This document shows, in pieces, positions 49,220-59,505 of a stretch of 64,000 bases of DNA (positions are counted from its first letter, which is position 1; each line of letters opens with the position of its first letter). A program made the translations under genes and the position numbers. The stretch spans positions 434,001 to 498,000 of the forward strand of contig NZ_LDWR01000011.1 of NCBI RefSeq assembly GCF_001039005.1. The letters are read 5' to 3'. The notes under the pieces are model-generated. The model saw nothing but the letters and a program-made list of their open reading frames with translations, was not told where the DNA came from and made no database searches. The stretch is from Burkholderia cepacia (GTDB lineage Bacteria; Pseudomonadota; Gammaproteobacteria; Burkholderiales; Burkholderiaceae).

Positions 49220-51037
49220 ATGTGTGGCATCGTCGGCGCGGTCGCGCAACGGGACATCGTCCCGATTCTGATTGAAGGTTTGCGCCGCCTCGAATATCGC
49301 GGCTACGATTCATGCGGCGTGGCGACGGTCGTTGACGGCCAGGCGCGCCGCGAGCGCAGCATGTCGCGCGTCGCCGATCTCGACGCGCACGTGCGCAGCG
49401 CCGGCCTGACCGGCAGCACCGGCATCGCGCACACGCGCTGGGCGACCCATGGCGCGCCGGCAACCTGCAACGCGCATCCGATCTTCTCGCGCGACGAAAT
49501 CGCGCTCGTGCACAACGGCATCATCGAGAACCACGAAGCGTTGCGCAAGCAACTTTCTGACGAGCACTACGAATTCGACGGCCAGACCGACACCGAGGTC
49601 GTCGCCCACCTGATCCACAGCAAGTATCGCGGCGACCTGCTTGCCGCCGTGCGCGATGCGACGTCGCAGTTGCACGGTGCCTACGCGATCGCCGTGTTCA
49701 GCAAGCACGAGCCGCAGCGGCTGATCGGCGCGCGGGCCGGCTCGCCGCTCGTCGTCGGCGTGAAGGACGGCGAATGCTTTCTCGCGTCCGACGCGCTCGC
49801 GCTCGCCGGCATCACCGACCGTTTCATCTTTCTCGAGGAAGGCGACATCGTCGAGCTGACGCCGGGCGGCGTGCGCGTGCTCGATCGTCGCGGCGCACCG
49901 GTCGAGCGTGCGATACAGACCGTTTCCTCCGCGCAGGGCGTGGTCGAACTCGGGCCGTATCGGCATTTCATGCAGAAGGAGATTTTCGAACAACCGCAGG
50001 CCGTGGCCGCGACCATCCCCGATGCCGGGCTGTTCGATCCGGCCGTATTCGGCCCGGACGCCGCGCGGGCGTTCGAGCAGATCGACAACGTGCTGATTCT
50101 CGCGTGCGGCACGAGTCATTATTCCGGCCTGACCGCGCGCCGCTGGCTCGAAACGATCGCGCGCTTGCCCGCGCAGGTCGAGATCGCGAGCGAATACCGC
50201 TACAGCGATGCGCTCGCGCTGCCAAACACGTTGGTGGTGAGCGTGTCGCAATCCGGCGAAACCGCCGACACGCTCGCCGCGCTCAAGTACGCGCAAGCGC
50301 TCGGCCACATCGACACGCTGGCGATCTGCAACGTGCCGACCAGCGCGATGATGCGTCAGACCGGCCTGCGCTTCCTGACGCGGGCCGGCCCTGAAATCGG
50401 CGTCGCGTCGACCAAGGCGTTCACGACGCAGCTCGTCGCGCTGTTCATCCTCGCCGTCACGCTCGGGCGGCTGCGCGGCTACGTCGACGACGCGCAGCTC
50501 GCGCGCTACACAACGCAGTTGCGGCGGCTGCCCGGTGCACTAGAAGACGTGCTCGGGCTGGAGCCGCAGATCGAGAGCTGGGCGGCGGAATTCGCGCAGC
50601 ACGAGAATGCGCTGTTTCTCGGGCGCGGGCTGCACTACCCGATCGCGCTCGAAGGTGCGCTGAAGCTGAAGGAGATTTCGTATATCCACGCGGAAGCGTA
50701 TCCCGCGGGCGAGCTGAAGCACGGGCCGCTGGCGCTCGTGACCCACACCATGCCGGTGGCGACGATCGCGCCGAACGACTCGCTGCTCGAGAAGCTCAAG
50801 TCGAACATGCAGGAAGTGCGGGCGCGCGGCGGGCAGCTTTACGTGTTCGCCGACGCCGATACGCGGATCGACAACAGCGAAGGCGTGTCGGTGCTGCGGA
50901 TGCCGGATTACTACGGGCTGTTGTCGCCGATCCTGCATGTGGTGCCGTTGCAGTTGCTCGCGTATCACGCGGCGTGTTTGCGCGGCGCGGATATCGACAA
51001 GCCGAGGAATCTGGCGAAATCGGTGACGGTGGAGTGA
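49220..51037 (+). CDS. glmS: Glutamine--fructose-6-phosphate aminotransferase (isomerising)
   Basis: A 605-residue enzyme. Translation must start at ATG 49220, not the GTG just before it, because Cys2 (MCGIVGAV) is the N-terminal nucleophile of the glutaminase. The glutaminase domain ([17 protein letters not shown]) is followed by two SIS domains ([19 protein letters not shown]) and the conserved end [11 protein letters not shown]. It makes glucosamine-6-phosphate, the entry to UDP-GlcNAc. AAGGAG precedes the start. Burkholderia genomes often carry more than one glmS, and this copy beside wecB may be an accessory one. The 3' end is the usual Tn7 target. Confidence 0.96.
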   Translation: MCGIVGAVAQRDIVPILIEGLRRLEYRGYDSCGVATVVDGQARRERSMSRVADLDAHVRSAGLTGSTGIAHTRWATHGAPATCNAHPIFSRDEIALVHNGIIENHEALRKQLSDEHYEFDGQTDTEVVAHLIHSKYRGDLLAAVRDATSQLHGAYAIAVFSKHEPQRLIGARAGSPLVVGVKDGECFLASDALALAGITDRFIFLEEGDIVELTPGGVRVLDRRGAPVERAIQTVSSAQGVVELGPYRHFMQKEIFEQPQAVAATIPDAGLFDPAVFGPDAARAFEQIDNVLILACGTSHYSGLTARRWLETIARLPAQVEIASEYRYSDALALPNTLVVSVSQSGETADTLAALKYAQALGHIDTLAICNVPTSAMMRQTGLRFLTRAGPEIGVASTKAFTTQLVALFILAVTLGRLRGYVDDAQLARYTTQLRRLPGALEDVLGLEPQIESWAAEFAQHENALFLGRGLHYPIALEGALKLKEISYIHAEAYPAGELKHGPLALVTHTMPVATIAPNDSLLEKLKSNMQEVRARGGQLYVFADADTRIDNSEGVSVLRMPDYYGLLSPILHVVPLQLLAYHAACLRGADIDKPRNLAKSVTVE

Positions 51038-51077
51038 GGGGGGGTGTGTGACTTGGGTGGACTGTTCGCGAGAAAAG

Positions 51078-51256
51078 AAAGCGTTCCGTGACCTCTTGGA
51101 AAAGCGTTCTGTGGAAGGGGTCAAAATTGCCTCAAGCCCTTGCTAGACAGGGCGCGGAACGCTTTTAATTTGCAGTGTGTATCCAGCACAAAATCCGTGC
51201 TATCGACTTCCGGTTTCGAGAGCAATTGCAGGGGGGGAGCCTCCACGGAACGCTCC
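51078..51256. repeat. Four copies of a 13-base motif downstream of glmS
   Basis: The motif AAAGCGTTCYGYG occurs at 51078-51090 and 51101-51113 in direct orientation. It occurs inverted at 51153-51165 and, with GGA for AAA, at 51244-51256. The four lie within 180 bases directly after glmS, in the spacer before the large helicase gene. Spacings are unequal, so this is no CRISPR. They may be protein-binding iterons or vestiges of a mobile-element end; no transposase is present. The remainder of the 51038-51356 spacer shows nothing else. Confidence 0.6.
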
Positions 51257-51356
51257 TTCTCCCCGCTATAGGCGCGCCGCCTCCCCACACTGCAGATTTG
51301 TTCAAAAGATGTGGACATCGGTTAATCCTATCTATGCTACGTAGGCTACGGATGAC

Positions 51357-54300
51357 TCATTTCCTTAAATGGACTAAACCGCCCTCAACAACTACCACCG
51401 CCTGAACTCGTCCGTGGACCAGTGCTCGAGAAATGCGCGCACCGGCCTCAGCAGTCGTCCTGGCCACGCCCAGCAACCTGCACACTCCCTTTGCCAACCC
51501 ATCCTGCGATGTACCGCCTTGTTGCCTCAGAATGTAGACGGCTGCGTTGCCCAGCTCTTCCAGGCTAACTTCGTCTATATTGCGGCGCGTTTCGGGGTCG
51601 CTGCCCGGCACCCGGGTACTCTCCCAAGTACCCGGGCTGGCGTGCTCCGGCCAATAGAAAGTGACGCCGTTGTCCGTTGTACAGGTTATCTGTCTAGGAA
51701 CCAATGAACTCAGATGAGCCTCGATACGGTTACCAACCCTGGACAGTCCCCAAGCCCGCGTCACGCGTTTGAATACCACCGCCTGCGATACGGGTCCTTC
51801 TGATTCAATTACTTTGACCAACTGACCCGCCAAGGTCGACATTGAGCTGTCTTCGTAGAAGAGGTCTGGACTACCCTTGTCCAGGCTGGTTAGTTCGTAT
51901 TCGGGAAGTTGTGCGGCGGAAGCAACTGGCTCCACGACCGCTTCGGCTCCGGCATACAAGGCATGCGGCTCCTCCTCATGCTCGACATCTTCCGGTTGCT
52001 GAACAATCGGCTCGTCCTCGGTCTGAACCGTCGCTACCAATTCTTCCAGTCGGGCGACGAGCTTTCGCATCGGCTCTTCCGGATTTAGCCACCAGTCCGT
52101 GGACCAGATTCGGTACAACTCCCAACCCAGACCTTCAAGGACATGCTGGCGGAGTCGGTCACGGTCGCGTGCCGTTGCGCCGGAGTGATACATGGCGCCG
52201 TCGCACTCAACGCCCAGCAGATAGCGGCCTGGCGCACGTGGGTCGACAACGCCAATATCAATCCGGTATCCGGACACGCCGACCTGCGGGTGAACCGTCC
52301 AACCTTTCTCGCGAAGGACAGAAATTACTTGCCGCTCGAACGGACTGTCCGGCTCCCTCCCCGTCGGCATGCTTTGCTCAACCAGGGCACGCGGGCCTCG
52401 AATGGCGAATTCGAGATAGTTCTTCAGGTCCCGAACGCCTGCGGCCCGGACGCGCGACAGGTCAATCTGTTCGGGCAACAGCGTACTGAAAATCACGACA
52501 CCGGCGCGGGCACGCGATACCGCCACATTGAGGCGCCTATGGCCCCCCTCCAGGTTCAATGGCCCGAGGTTGAGACTGACCTTCCCCGACGTATCCGGAC
52601 CATAGGTGATGGAGAAAAATATGATGTCCCGCTCATCACCCTGAACGTTTTCAAGGTTCTTGATGAACAGCGGCTCCTGCGCCGCCTGCGCAATAGCCTG
52701 GTCCAGTTGCTGAGATGTCCGGCGTCGCTCATCCAGCATCCGTTCAATCAGGCTTTGCTGCGCCTGATTGAAGGTCACCACGCCTAGCGTCAGATGGCGC
52801 TTCGTCGGGTCAAGATAATGCTGTTCAATCGCTTTGACGATGGCATCGGCTTCCGCTCGGTTGGTTCTCGAGCCACCACGGTCGTAGACACCTTGGACAC
52901 GTTCGAAACGCACGCTCTGATCGTTGGTAGCCGGCGACGGGAACGTAACCAACTCATTGTCGTAGTACGTGACATTGCTGAACGTAATCAGCCCTTCATG
53001 CTTGCTTCGGTAATGCCAATTCAATCGTAGTTCAGGCAGGCCGATACTGAGGCACTCGTCGAGGATGCTCTCCAGGTCCTGGACGTCGTCACCATCCATG
53101 CCATCCTCCGAGTCATCCGACCGGGAGAAGAAACTGGTCGGCGGCAGTTGCTTCGGGTCGCCAACGCAGACGAGCTGCTTGCCGCGCGCAATTGCACCGA
53201 CGGCATCCCACACCGGAATTTGGGAGGCCTCGTCAAAGATGACCACGTCGAACTGGGCATGCGACGCGTCCAGATACTGTGCGACCGACAAAGGCGACAT
53301 CAGCAAACATGGCTTCAGCCGGGTCATCAGACTAGGAAGGTTCTGTACCAACTGCCGAATCGGCATATGCCTGCGTTGCTTCTGCAGTTCGCGTCGCAAT
53401 TTTCCCAGCTCCGAATCGGCGCCGGGCGCAACTTCGACGCTCGCCGGAATCTGTCCCGCCAGTTTTGCCGCAATATATTGCTGGGTCAGCTTCTGGAAAC
53501 GCTCGTCGGCCTCCTTGAATTCGGCAATCTTGCGTTCATGCTCGGCACTTGCGAAATTGCAGAGCACCGGTTCCCGGTCAATTGCTTTCCGCAGCCACCA
53601 GCCCTGGTAGCTGCATTCGAAGAACTCGGCCACGTTAGACAACGGCGCATCGCCAGCCTCCAGAGCATCCACAATGCCCTGCAACCCGCTACTGATTGCA
53701 TTCGTGCGAGATTTCCGCCACAGGCACCACGGTTGCAATTGCCGCGCGGCCGATTGCCATCCTTGGAGCAGGCTCAACAGCCGAGGAATCACACCAGTTG
53801 CAGTCGGGACCAAGCCAAGGTCAGCCTGGCAGCTTCCAAGCTCAACGACACGGCGAAATTGAGTCATGGCATCGCGGTAGCAATCGCGGTACGACAACAA
53901 ACTTGCGCCAAGAGGCATGTCTGCCTTCAGCATGCTTCGGTTGTCGGAAACAAATGGCTGCAGCTTCGTACGAAGCGTTTGGGCCAGTTCGATGTCATTG
54001 CCGGCAATGGCGGTTACCGCGTCCGCAAAGGATGTTGCCCACCGCTCAGCCGACTCAACGGTAGTCCAGTCAGTCTTCGAGGCTGCGAACGTTTCATGCA
54101 ATAGCTGTGTCGCATCGTGCGACATGGCGTCGATGACCTTGTCTTCTGCGTTGACGGCTATCAGTGCCGTAATGACAGCAGGCACATCCCCACATTGCGG
54201 GCGACGCTGGTCTTGCCGATACAAGCGCAGTCGTCCTGTAACCGCACGCTGGGCGAACATGCTCTTCGGCCACCAGGTATTGGTTGCCGCAGCCCATTGC

Positions 54301-57300
54301 AGCTTCAGCTCGGATGCGTTGAGGCTGGTAACGTCGTCAACGTAGTGTTTGCTCAGCGGCTCCCATGCCTGATTGCGCGCCAGGCCATGCTGTCGCAAGT
54401 TGGCCAGTCTATTGCGAGCGGACTCATCGTGCGCCGACCGGGCAACATCGACCGGAATAGTGGGAGCGGCGGAAAGCACATCGGCCAGTACATCGAACTT
54501 GCCCAGTCCATTCAGGGAGAACGCAATCTTGGGAAGACACAGCTGATTTAGCAGGTTTGACGCGGCCTCATCCACCTTCTTGATTTGGGCCTCGAACACC
54601 GAAATCACATCGAGGAAGTCCTGCTGCCAAGACGGCGTCCACTCAGTTTTGTGAATGACAGTCAGCGGGTGGTTCTGCAAGCTGGTCAACTGACTGGCCA
54701 ATGCTCCCATCTGGCGACAGGTCTCGCGCAGCGTCTCGAGCTGGGCACGGTCGTGTACGTCCGCATCTGCCCACGGCATCGCGCCGGGACGCATTTCCGC
54801 ATACTGCAAGCCGGTTCCGATGGCCTCATAAATGGTCAGGTCGTTCGGATGAACGCGATGCAGTGCACGCGCGACCCCATTGAGGTCTGCACGAAGCGCC
54901 AAGAGCCGTTCCGATTCCCGCTCCCAGTCCTTCACCGTGCGTTTGCCGGCAGCGTCAAGCGCGACGCCGAGCTGCTTCAGAACATCTGCTTTCTTTGCCT
55001 TGGACGAATGCAGCTCCAGACAAAATGGCCCCAGACCGAGATTACTGAGGCGACGATGTACCACCTCCAGTGCGGCCATCTTCTCGGAGACAAACAGTAC
55101 GGTCTTCCCTGTGGCCAAGAGGTGTGCAATCAGGTTCGAAATGGTTTGGCTCTTACCCGTACCCGGCGGGCCTTCGATAACAAGGTTCTTGCCTTCGGCG
55201 GCGACGCAAACGGCACGCAACTGCGACGAGTCCGACAGCAACGGGGTGAACAAATCCTGAGGCCGGAATTTCTCATCCAAGGTGCTGGGCTCGAAGCCCA
55301 TCGTGCTATCGGCGAATGCCTTGCCCGGGCTGTTAATCAGATGGGCGACAACGGTGTTTTCCTGGAGCTGCTTCTGGCGGTCCTGAAGGTCCTTCCACAT
55401 CAGGTACTTCGTGAATGCGAAAATGCCCAGATGGACCTGTTCCTTGACCTCCCATCCCTTCAATTCAGCTACATGCAAACGGAAGGTCTGCAGAATCGCG
55501 TTGACGTCGATGCCATGGTCATCGGCCGGCAAGACGTCAAACGACGGCAGCTTCAGGCTGAAGTCATGTTGTAGCTTTTGCAGCAATGTCGGGTTCACGA
55601 GCGCATCGTCATCGTGACGGGCCAAGCGGAAACCGCTTCGGACAGACTGGCGGGTCAACGTGACGGGGATTAGCAGAATCGGAGCCAAGTGACTGGTTTC
55701 GGCATCTTTGCTTTCCTGCCATTCCAGCATCCCGAAAGCCAGAAACAGTGTGTTGGCACCGCCCTCCTCCATCCCTGTGGTGGCAGTCCGGAATATCTCG
55801 AGAAGCCGACCTTCCAGCGCCTCTTCCTCGACATCCGTGACGATTTCGTTCCGCCCGAGTGCGTCGGTTGCGAGGTCATCCATTGCGGTCGTGCCGTTCC
55901 GGCCGGCATACACATTGGCGTCGCGGCCGTCCGAACCGGACATCATTTTCGGCTTTGCGCGAACGCGGAATTCTTTTCCGTCCGCAAGCCGGTCTTCCAG
56001 GGCACTCGGGTCAGGGCAGATGACTCGCAGCGAAGATTTCGTCGACTTGAAATTCAGAAGCTTGTTGCGGAGCGTCAGGTCGAGCAGCTTGCTCTTCCAT
56101 TTCGCCAGGCGGCCTTCTGGGGTTTCCGGAGTGACATCGTCACGCAGCGGTATGACGACCGGGTCCAGTGGCGGCAACTGCGGTACGTCCTCGATGATGG
56201 GCGTTTCGGCCTCGGCAATCGGGACATTCTGCTCATCTACCTGCGATGAACGGGATGGGAGCGGGCGAATTTGAACTTCGCGTGCGCGCCTGACGTCGAC
56301 GGCATACGCGAACTCGGCTTCGTCATTCAGGTGTTCCTCGCCTCGGGTGCAGGCCCAGCGAAGGGACGGTTTCAGTCCGCCTGCTACGCCAGTGGTTTCG
56401 AAGACCATGAACTCGCCAGATTTCACTCGCTTGCGAACCGCCTGGACATCGTCCACCAATGCGGTCGGGAAACTGGTGTCTATCAGCCAGACACCGACCC
56501 AGGCGTGACCTTCCTTGAAGAGCACAACGGGATGCAAACCTGCCTGCTCCAGACAGGAGGCAAACAGCATGGCGAGGTCCAGACAGGTCGCAAGCTTGCC
56601 GTCTAAAATGCGTTCCGGCGTCCGGATTTTTTGACCGTCATTTCCGAACGACGCTGGCGGGTTGGAATATTGGATGTCCTCGGCAACTATCGTGCTGTAG
56701 ATAGCCGACACCTGTTTCCAGACCTTCTCGCGATTCTTGGACTGGTATCCGTCCATGGACAGGTCAGCCGACGTCTGGCGTAACAACCCGGAGGCTCGTG
56801 CGAGGAGCTTATCCACGACACGCGAGTTCGGCATGCAAAACGCGGCTAGCAATTCGGGCAATGACCGCGTGCCGGCCCACTGGTCGTAGGCGAGCACGTC
56901 AATGTTGCGCGTTGCCGTTACCAGTTCAGTTTCCGCAGCACGCAGCGTCGCTGTGATGACGGCCCGTTCAGATTCATCGAGCTGGCTGAAGTACCGATGG
57001 TCAGGATGTAGGTCGACAGGTGCGAGGCGACGGCTCTCGCCCGGCGCCAATGCCTCGAAACGGAAACGGGCACTTTTGGCAAAAGCCGGCACACAGTTGA
57101 CGAGCAGTTCGACATCGGAAAGTGTCGTCTCACCATCATTTGTGACAAGAATTTCACGGATGGCCGGGACGTTGTTTTGAATCGCCGCGTACCCTATCGT
57201 CTGGTCTGCCATAACCTGAACACTCGGCAGTGCCACGTCGGTGTCGGTCGTCAAATCCTCAGCGTCATCCGCCCATTCCTGCGTCATCACCCCGTTCCCC

Positions 57301-57302
57301 AT
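51357..57302 (-). CDS. DUF4011 - SF1 helicase - Vsr/DUF559-like nuclease (putative defence protein)
   Basis: A 1981-residue protein. The N-terminus has a transglutaminase-like patch with Cys240 (GKLATCLDLAM) and His266 (EGHAWVGVWL). DUF4011 begins near 395 (RLAKWKSKLLDLTLRNKLLNF). A superfamily 1 helicase follows with Walker A GPPGTGKS (711-718), Walker B VIFDEASQ near 1353, GDPKQLPP and later SRARAGVVIF. A PD-D/ExK-like nuclease lies near 1630-1735 (ERQVISVLREKG, GYRIDIGV, GVECDG), then DUF3320 near 1820-1870. As I recall, this order matches a predicted single-gene anti-phage system called Hhe. It sits alone on the minus strand downstream of glmS in DNA visibly less GC-rich than the core genome. 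No strong ribosome site is seen; an ATG at 57287 is an alternative. Confidence 0.88.
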   Translation of the reverse strand: MGNGVMTQEWADDAEDLTTDTDVALPSVQVMADQTIGYAAIQNNVPAIREILVTNDGETTLSDVELLVNCVPAFAKSARFRFEALAPGESRRLAPVDLHPDHRYFSQLDESERAVITATLRAAETELVTATRNIDVLAYDQWAGTRSLPELLAAFCMPNSRVVDKLLARASGLLRQTSADLSMDGYQSKNREKVWKQVSAIYSTIVAEDIQYSNPPASFGNDGQKIRTPERILDGKLATCLDLAMLFASCLEQAGLHPVVLFKEGHAWVGVWLIDTSFPTALVDDVQAVRKRVKSGEFMVFETTGVAGGLKPSLRWACTRGEEHLNDEAEFAYAVDVRRAREVQIRPLPSRSSQVDEQNVPIAEAETPIIEDVPQLPPLDPVVIPLRDDVTPETPEGRLAKWKSKLLDLTLRNKLLNFKSTKSSLRVICPDPSALEDRLADGKEFRVRAKPKMMSGSDGRDANVYAGRNGTTAMDDLATDALGRNEIVTDVEEEALEGRLLEIFRTATTGMEEGGANTLFLAFGMLEWQESKDAETSHLAPILLIPVTLTRQSVRSGFRLARHDDDALVNPTLLQKLQHDFSLKLPSFDVLPADDHGIDVNAILQTFRLHVAELKGWEVKEQVHLGIFAFTKYLMWKDLQDRQKQLQENTVVAHLINSPGKAFADSTMGFEPSTLDEKFRPQDLFTPLLSDSSQLRAVCVAAEGKNLVIEGPPGTGKSQTISNLIAHLLATGKTVLFVSEKMAALEVVHRRLSNLGLGPFCLELHSSKAKKADVLKQLGVALDAAGKRTVKDWERESERLLALRADLNGVARALHRVHPNDLTIYEAIGTGLQYAEMRPGAMPWADADVHDRAQLETLRETCRQMGALASQLTSLQNHPLTVIHKTEWTPSWQQDFLDVISVFEAQIKKVDEAASNLLNQLCLPKIAFSLNGLGKFDVLADVLSAAPTIPVDVARSAHDESARNRLANLRQHGLARNQAWEPLSKHYVDDVTSLNASELKLQWAAATNTWWPKSMFAQRAVTGRLRLYRQDQRRPQCGDVPAVITALIAVNAEDKVIDAMSHDATQLLHETFAASKTDWTTVESAERWATSFADAVTAIAGNDIELAQTLRTKLQPFVSDNRSMLKADMPLGASLLSYRDCYRDAMTQFRRVVELGSCQADLGLVPTATGVIPRLLSLLQGWQSAARQLQPWCLWRKSRTNAISSGLQGIVDALEAGDAPLSNVAEFFECSYQGWWLRKAIDREPVLCNFASAEHERKIAEFKEADERFQKLTQQYIAAKLAGQIPASVEVAPGADSELGKLRRELQKQRRHMPIRQLVQNLPSLMTRLKPCLLMSPLSVAQYLDASHAQFDVVIFDEASQIPVWDAVGAIARGKQLVCVGDPKQLPPTSFFSRSDDSEDGMDGDDVQDLESILDECLSIGLPELRLNWHYRSKHEGLITFSNVTYYDNELVTFPSPATNDQSVRFERVQGVYDRGGSRTNRAEADAIVKAIEQHYLDPTKRHLTLGVVTFNQAQQSLIERMLDERRRTSQQLDQAIAQAAQEPLFIKNLENVQGDERDIIFFSITYGPDTSGKVSLNLGPLNLEGGHRRLNVAVSRARAGVVIFSTLLPEQIDLSRVRAAGVRDLKNYLEFAIRGPRALVEQSMPTGREPDSPFERQVISVLREKGWTVHPQVGVSGYRIDIGVVDPRAPGRYLLGVECDGAMYHSGATARDRDRLRQHVLEGLGWELYRIWSTDWWLNPEEPMRKLVARLEELVATVQTEDEPIVQQPEDVEHEEEPHALYAGAEAVVEPVASAAQLPEYELTSLDKGSPDLFYEDSSMSTLAGQLVKVIESEGPVSQAVVFKRVTRAWGLSRVGNRIEAHLSSLVPRQITCTTDNGVTFYWPEHASPGTWESTRVPGSDPETRRNIDEVSLEELGNAAVYILRQQGGTSQDGLAKGVCRLLGVARTTAEAGARISRALVHGRVQAVVVVEGGLVHLRK

Positions 57303-58040
57303 TATTCGTACTGGGTTCAGCCAATCGCCATCGCTGCGGGCGACGCCATCCAGGTTGAACCACGATATTGATTGCGCGATTACCTCTGATTCTTTCGCAA
57401 GGATTTTATTCTCTCTTCACACATGCTAGTTGTGTCGAAGGCTCTTATTCGTGTATTCCCCATGTTCCAGCGAAACATCCCGCCGAATGGGCTGTTCTCG
57501 GGGCCAGACTTCGTCAACACCAGCGGCAACAATCGTGCATGGCCGCCTGCTCGGCACGAATGCAAACATGTGTCAAGAAAAGGGTGGCAGTGGGCAGGCT
57601 CAACTTGAAAAGCTTTTTCTTGTTGACTGCTGGAAACCAACGTCGGCGCAACGCTGGCGCTCAGTTTTGAGAATGAACTACTCTTCGCAGTCTTGTCACC
57701 TCATCCTGCTCGACGGCCAGCGCGGTATTGGTGATGCGGAAGCACAACAGCGGATGCGCGACTGGCTGGTGATGCCCGCGCGCCTCGCAGTGCACGTTGT
57801 CGTCTATATCCTCAACGTCGTCGACCGCTGAATGAACCGACTGGACCTGACAGCGCTCCTCATGAGGAGCATGTCGTCCGGCTGGACAGGTACACGCTGA
57901 GCAAGCGACTTTCGTGGACGACGAGCAAGAACTCGACATCGATTTCTAGCGAATTCGCGGCTTGCCTAGGGCAACCGGGTCGAGTAGTTTCCGCCTCACG
58001 CGGCGCGAAGCCGCGCCCAGCAAGAATTCCGCTGTACAGG
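57303..58040. other. Intergenic region upstream of the helicase gene
   Basis: No credible gene is found. Composition is uneven and less GC-rich than the core. Plus-strand frames around 57660-57831 (LVMPARLAVHVVVYILNVVDR) could be the end of a lost gene but match nothing I know. The helicase promoter should lie in 57303-57450. Confidence 0.45.
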
Positions 58041-58068
58041 AAGCGTCCCGAGGGACGCTTTCATTTTT
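58041..58068 (+). terminator. Intrinsic terminator
   Basis: AAGCGTCCC (58041-58049) pairs with GGGACGCTT (58052-58060) in a perfect 9-base stem, followed by TCATTTTT. This is a good plus-strand intrinsic terminator, yet no intact plus-strand gene precedes it, which suggests that a gene upstream was lost. It could also act weakly on the opposite strand. Confidence 0.75.
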
Positions 58069-58098
58069 GACGAACAGGACCTGTGAAGGTCTTCAAGA

Positions 58099-58153
58099 GA
58101 TCAGACTGGCCCGCCCTACGCAATTCGAAAATGTGATCGACGGCTTAGAAGGC
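58099..58153 (-). repeat. Decayed copy of the tRNA-Arg 3' half (attachment-site remnant)
   Basis: This segment repeats the tRNA-Arg 3' half plus 8 downstream bases found at 59856-59910, with no gaps. It matches at 47 of 55 positions by hand alignment, 41 of 47 within the tRNA part. The shared parts include TGGCCCGCCCTAC, TTCGAA and ACGGCTTAGAAGGC. The T-stem is broken, so it is no tRNA gene. The geometry, intact tRNA at one side and a displaced 3' end at the other, is that left by tRNA-targeting integration; no integrase remains. Confidence 0.75.
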
Positions 58154-58197
58154 GAGCAATCTGTAAATAGGCAGGAACGGAAGCGCGATCAAATCAA

Positions 58198-59505
58198 TTG
58201 CTTGCAGTAACAGTCGCCCGACAATCGGTTGCGCTTCCATATCATTTCGGCCAACTTTCAGGGGCTTTGGACGAACTTTGGTCCAGCACTGACGCCGCTG
58301 CTTATCTTAAAATAAGCACACAAAGAACATCCGGCGCAGGGGACCAGGTGCTACCACTCGTAGAAAAATCCGCCATTGAACATGCGATGGCACAGTTCGA
58401 CTCACACCTCCGAAATCAACCCGAATGGTTAGGCTGGGAAGACAAGGCCAGTCAAAAATTTGCTATCGAGGCGCTTGGGCAACTCTATCCACCCAGGCAG
58501 ATTGTTTCGATGGCGACCGGCGTTCCGGTTGCACAACTTACCGGCGGGCGTCAGACAAACTCGTATCTCGGAAAACTCAGCTTCCGTGTAATCCGGCTCC
58601 GGGGTACTGAGCCGCAAGTCGGCGAGGTTCCGGCTTTTATTGTCGGCCAAAAGTATCGTCGAAGTGAGGATGTCACCGGCAAGTACGGCGGTAGCGGACA
58701 AAGCGGCATCGCTCCGTCAAACCAGTCTAAGGCCGTGTTTCTATTTACTGGTGACTCGGGCGAGCAGTACGGCTACGTGGATCGCTTCGACGAATCGAAC
58801 TGTTTTCTCTATACCGGAGAAGGTCAGGTCGGCGATATGACCATGACGCGAGGTAACTTAGCGATTACACGGCACGCGCATGACGGTCGCGCCCTCCATG
58901 TTTTCAAGACCACCGGCAAAGGAAAGCCCTGCATCTACCTAGGCGAATTCGGCTACAGCTCGCACTTCATTGAACGTGTGCCTGACAAGAATGGCGATGA
59001 CCGGAACGTCATTGTCTTTCGCCTCTTCCCCGTATCAAACACGCTTCTTGCCGAGCTCGGCGAGGAAACGGTGATCGAGGATGCTATGCCTGCGATCAGC
59101 GCGGCATCATCGATTGGGGATCTTCTCGCGCTGCGTACGACTGCAATTGACGCATGTCAGACTCAACAAGCAATTGCAGATCCCAAAGAGGCAGTCCGTG
59201 TAACTTACCAACGCAGTATCAAGGTCAAGCGGTATGTTCTTGCGAGAGCTCAGGGAAAGTGTGAACTATGCGCAGAACCCGCGCCATTCAACCGAAAGAG
59301 CGACGGGACACCCTATCTTGAGCCACACCACATCAATCGGCTCTCGGATGGTGGCCTAGATCATCCTCTGTACGTTGGAGCGATCTGCCCAACCTGCCAC
59401 CGTCGAATCCATTGCGGTGAAGATGGACAAATCTGGAACGACAAACTGAGAAATATCGTTGTTGAACGCGAAGAAGGGATTCAAAGCAGGCGCGAGCAGG
59501 AATAA
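58198..59505 (+). CDS. SRA-like plus HNH modification-dependent endonuclease (McrA-type)
   Basis: About 435 residues. A central domain with GQKYRRSEDVTGKYGG and FKTTGKGKPCIYLGEF resembles the SRA base-flipping domains that recognise modified cytosine. The C-terminus is a zinc HNH nuclease with Cys355 and Cys358 (CELCAEP), His377/His378 and Asn380 (LEPHHIN) and Cys397, Cys400 and His405 (CPTCHRRIH). Together these indicate a type IV restriction enzyme that cuts foreign DNA carrying modified bases. The start is uncertain: TTG at 58198 is the longest, another TTG near 58270 is possible, and no ATG lies before residue 64. The gene lies between the tRNA-Arg and its decayed repeat, so it is the cargo of that element. 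Confidence 0.85.
   Translation: MLAVTVARQSVALPYHFGQLSGALDELWSSTDAAAYLKISTQRTSGAGDQVLPLVEKSAIEHAMAQFDSHLRNQPEWLGWEDKASQKFAIEALGQLYPPRQIVSMATGVPVAQLTGGRQTNSYLGKLSFRVIRLRGTEPQVGEVPAFIVGQKYRRSEDVTGKYGGSGQSGIAPSNQSKAVFLFTGDSGEQYGYVDRFDESNCFLYTGEGQVGDMTMTRGNLAITRHAHDGRALHVFKTTGKGKPCIYLGEFGYSSHFIERVPDKNGDDRNVIVFRLFPVSNTLLAELGEETVIEDAMPAISAASSIGDLLALRTTAIDACQTQQAIADPKEAVRVTYQRSIKVKRYVLARAQGKCELCAEPAPFNRKSDGTPYLEPHHINRLSDGGLDHPLYVGAICPTCHRRIHCGEDGQIWNDKLRNIVVEREEGIQSRREQE

Noticed and set aside
51078..51256. CRISPR array
   Set aside because: Four short motifs with mixed orientation and unequal spacing, without cas genes.
51038..51356. A present Tn7-like insertion behind glmS
   Set aside because: No transposase or TnsABCDE-like gene is in the window and no clear TGT...ACA ends were found; only the repeated 13-base motifs remain suggestive.
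58099..58153. A second tRNA-Arg gene
   Set aside because: Only the 3' half is present, the T-stem no longer pairs and the D-arm and 5' acceptor strand are missing.
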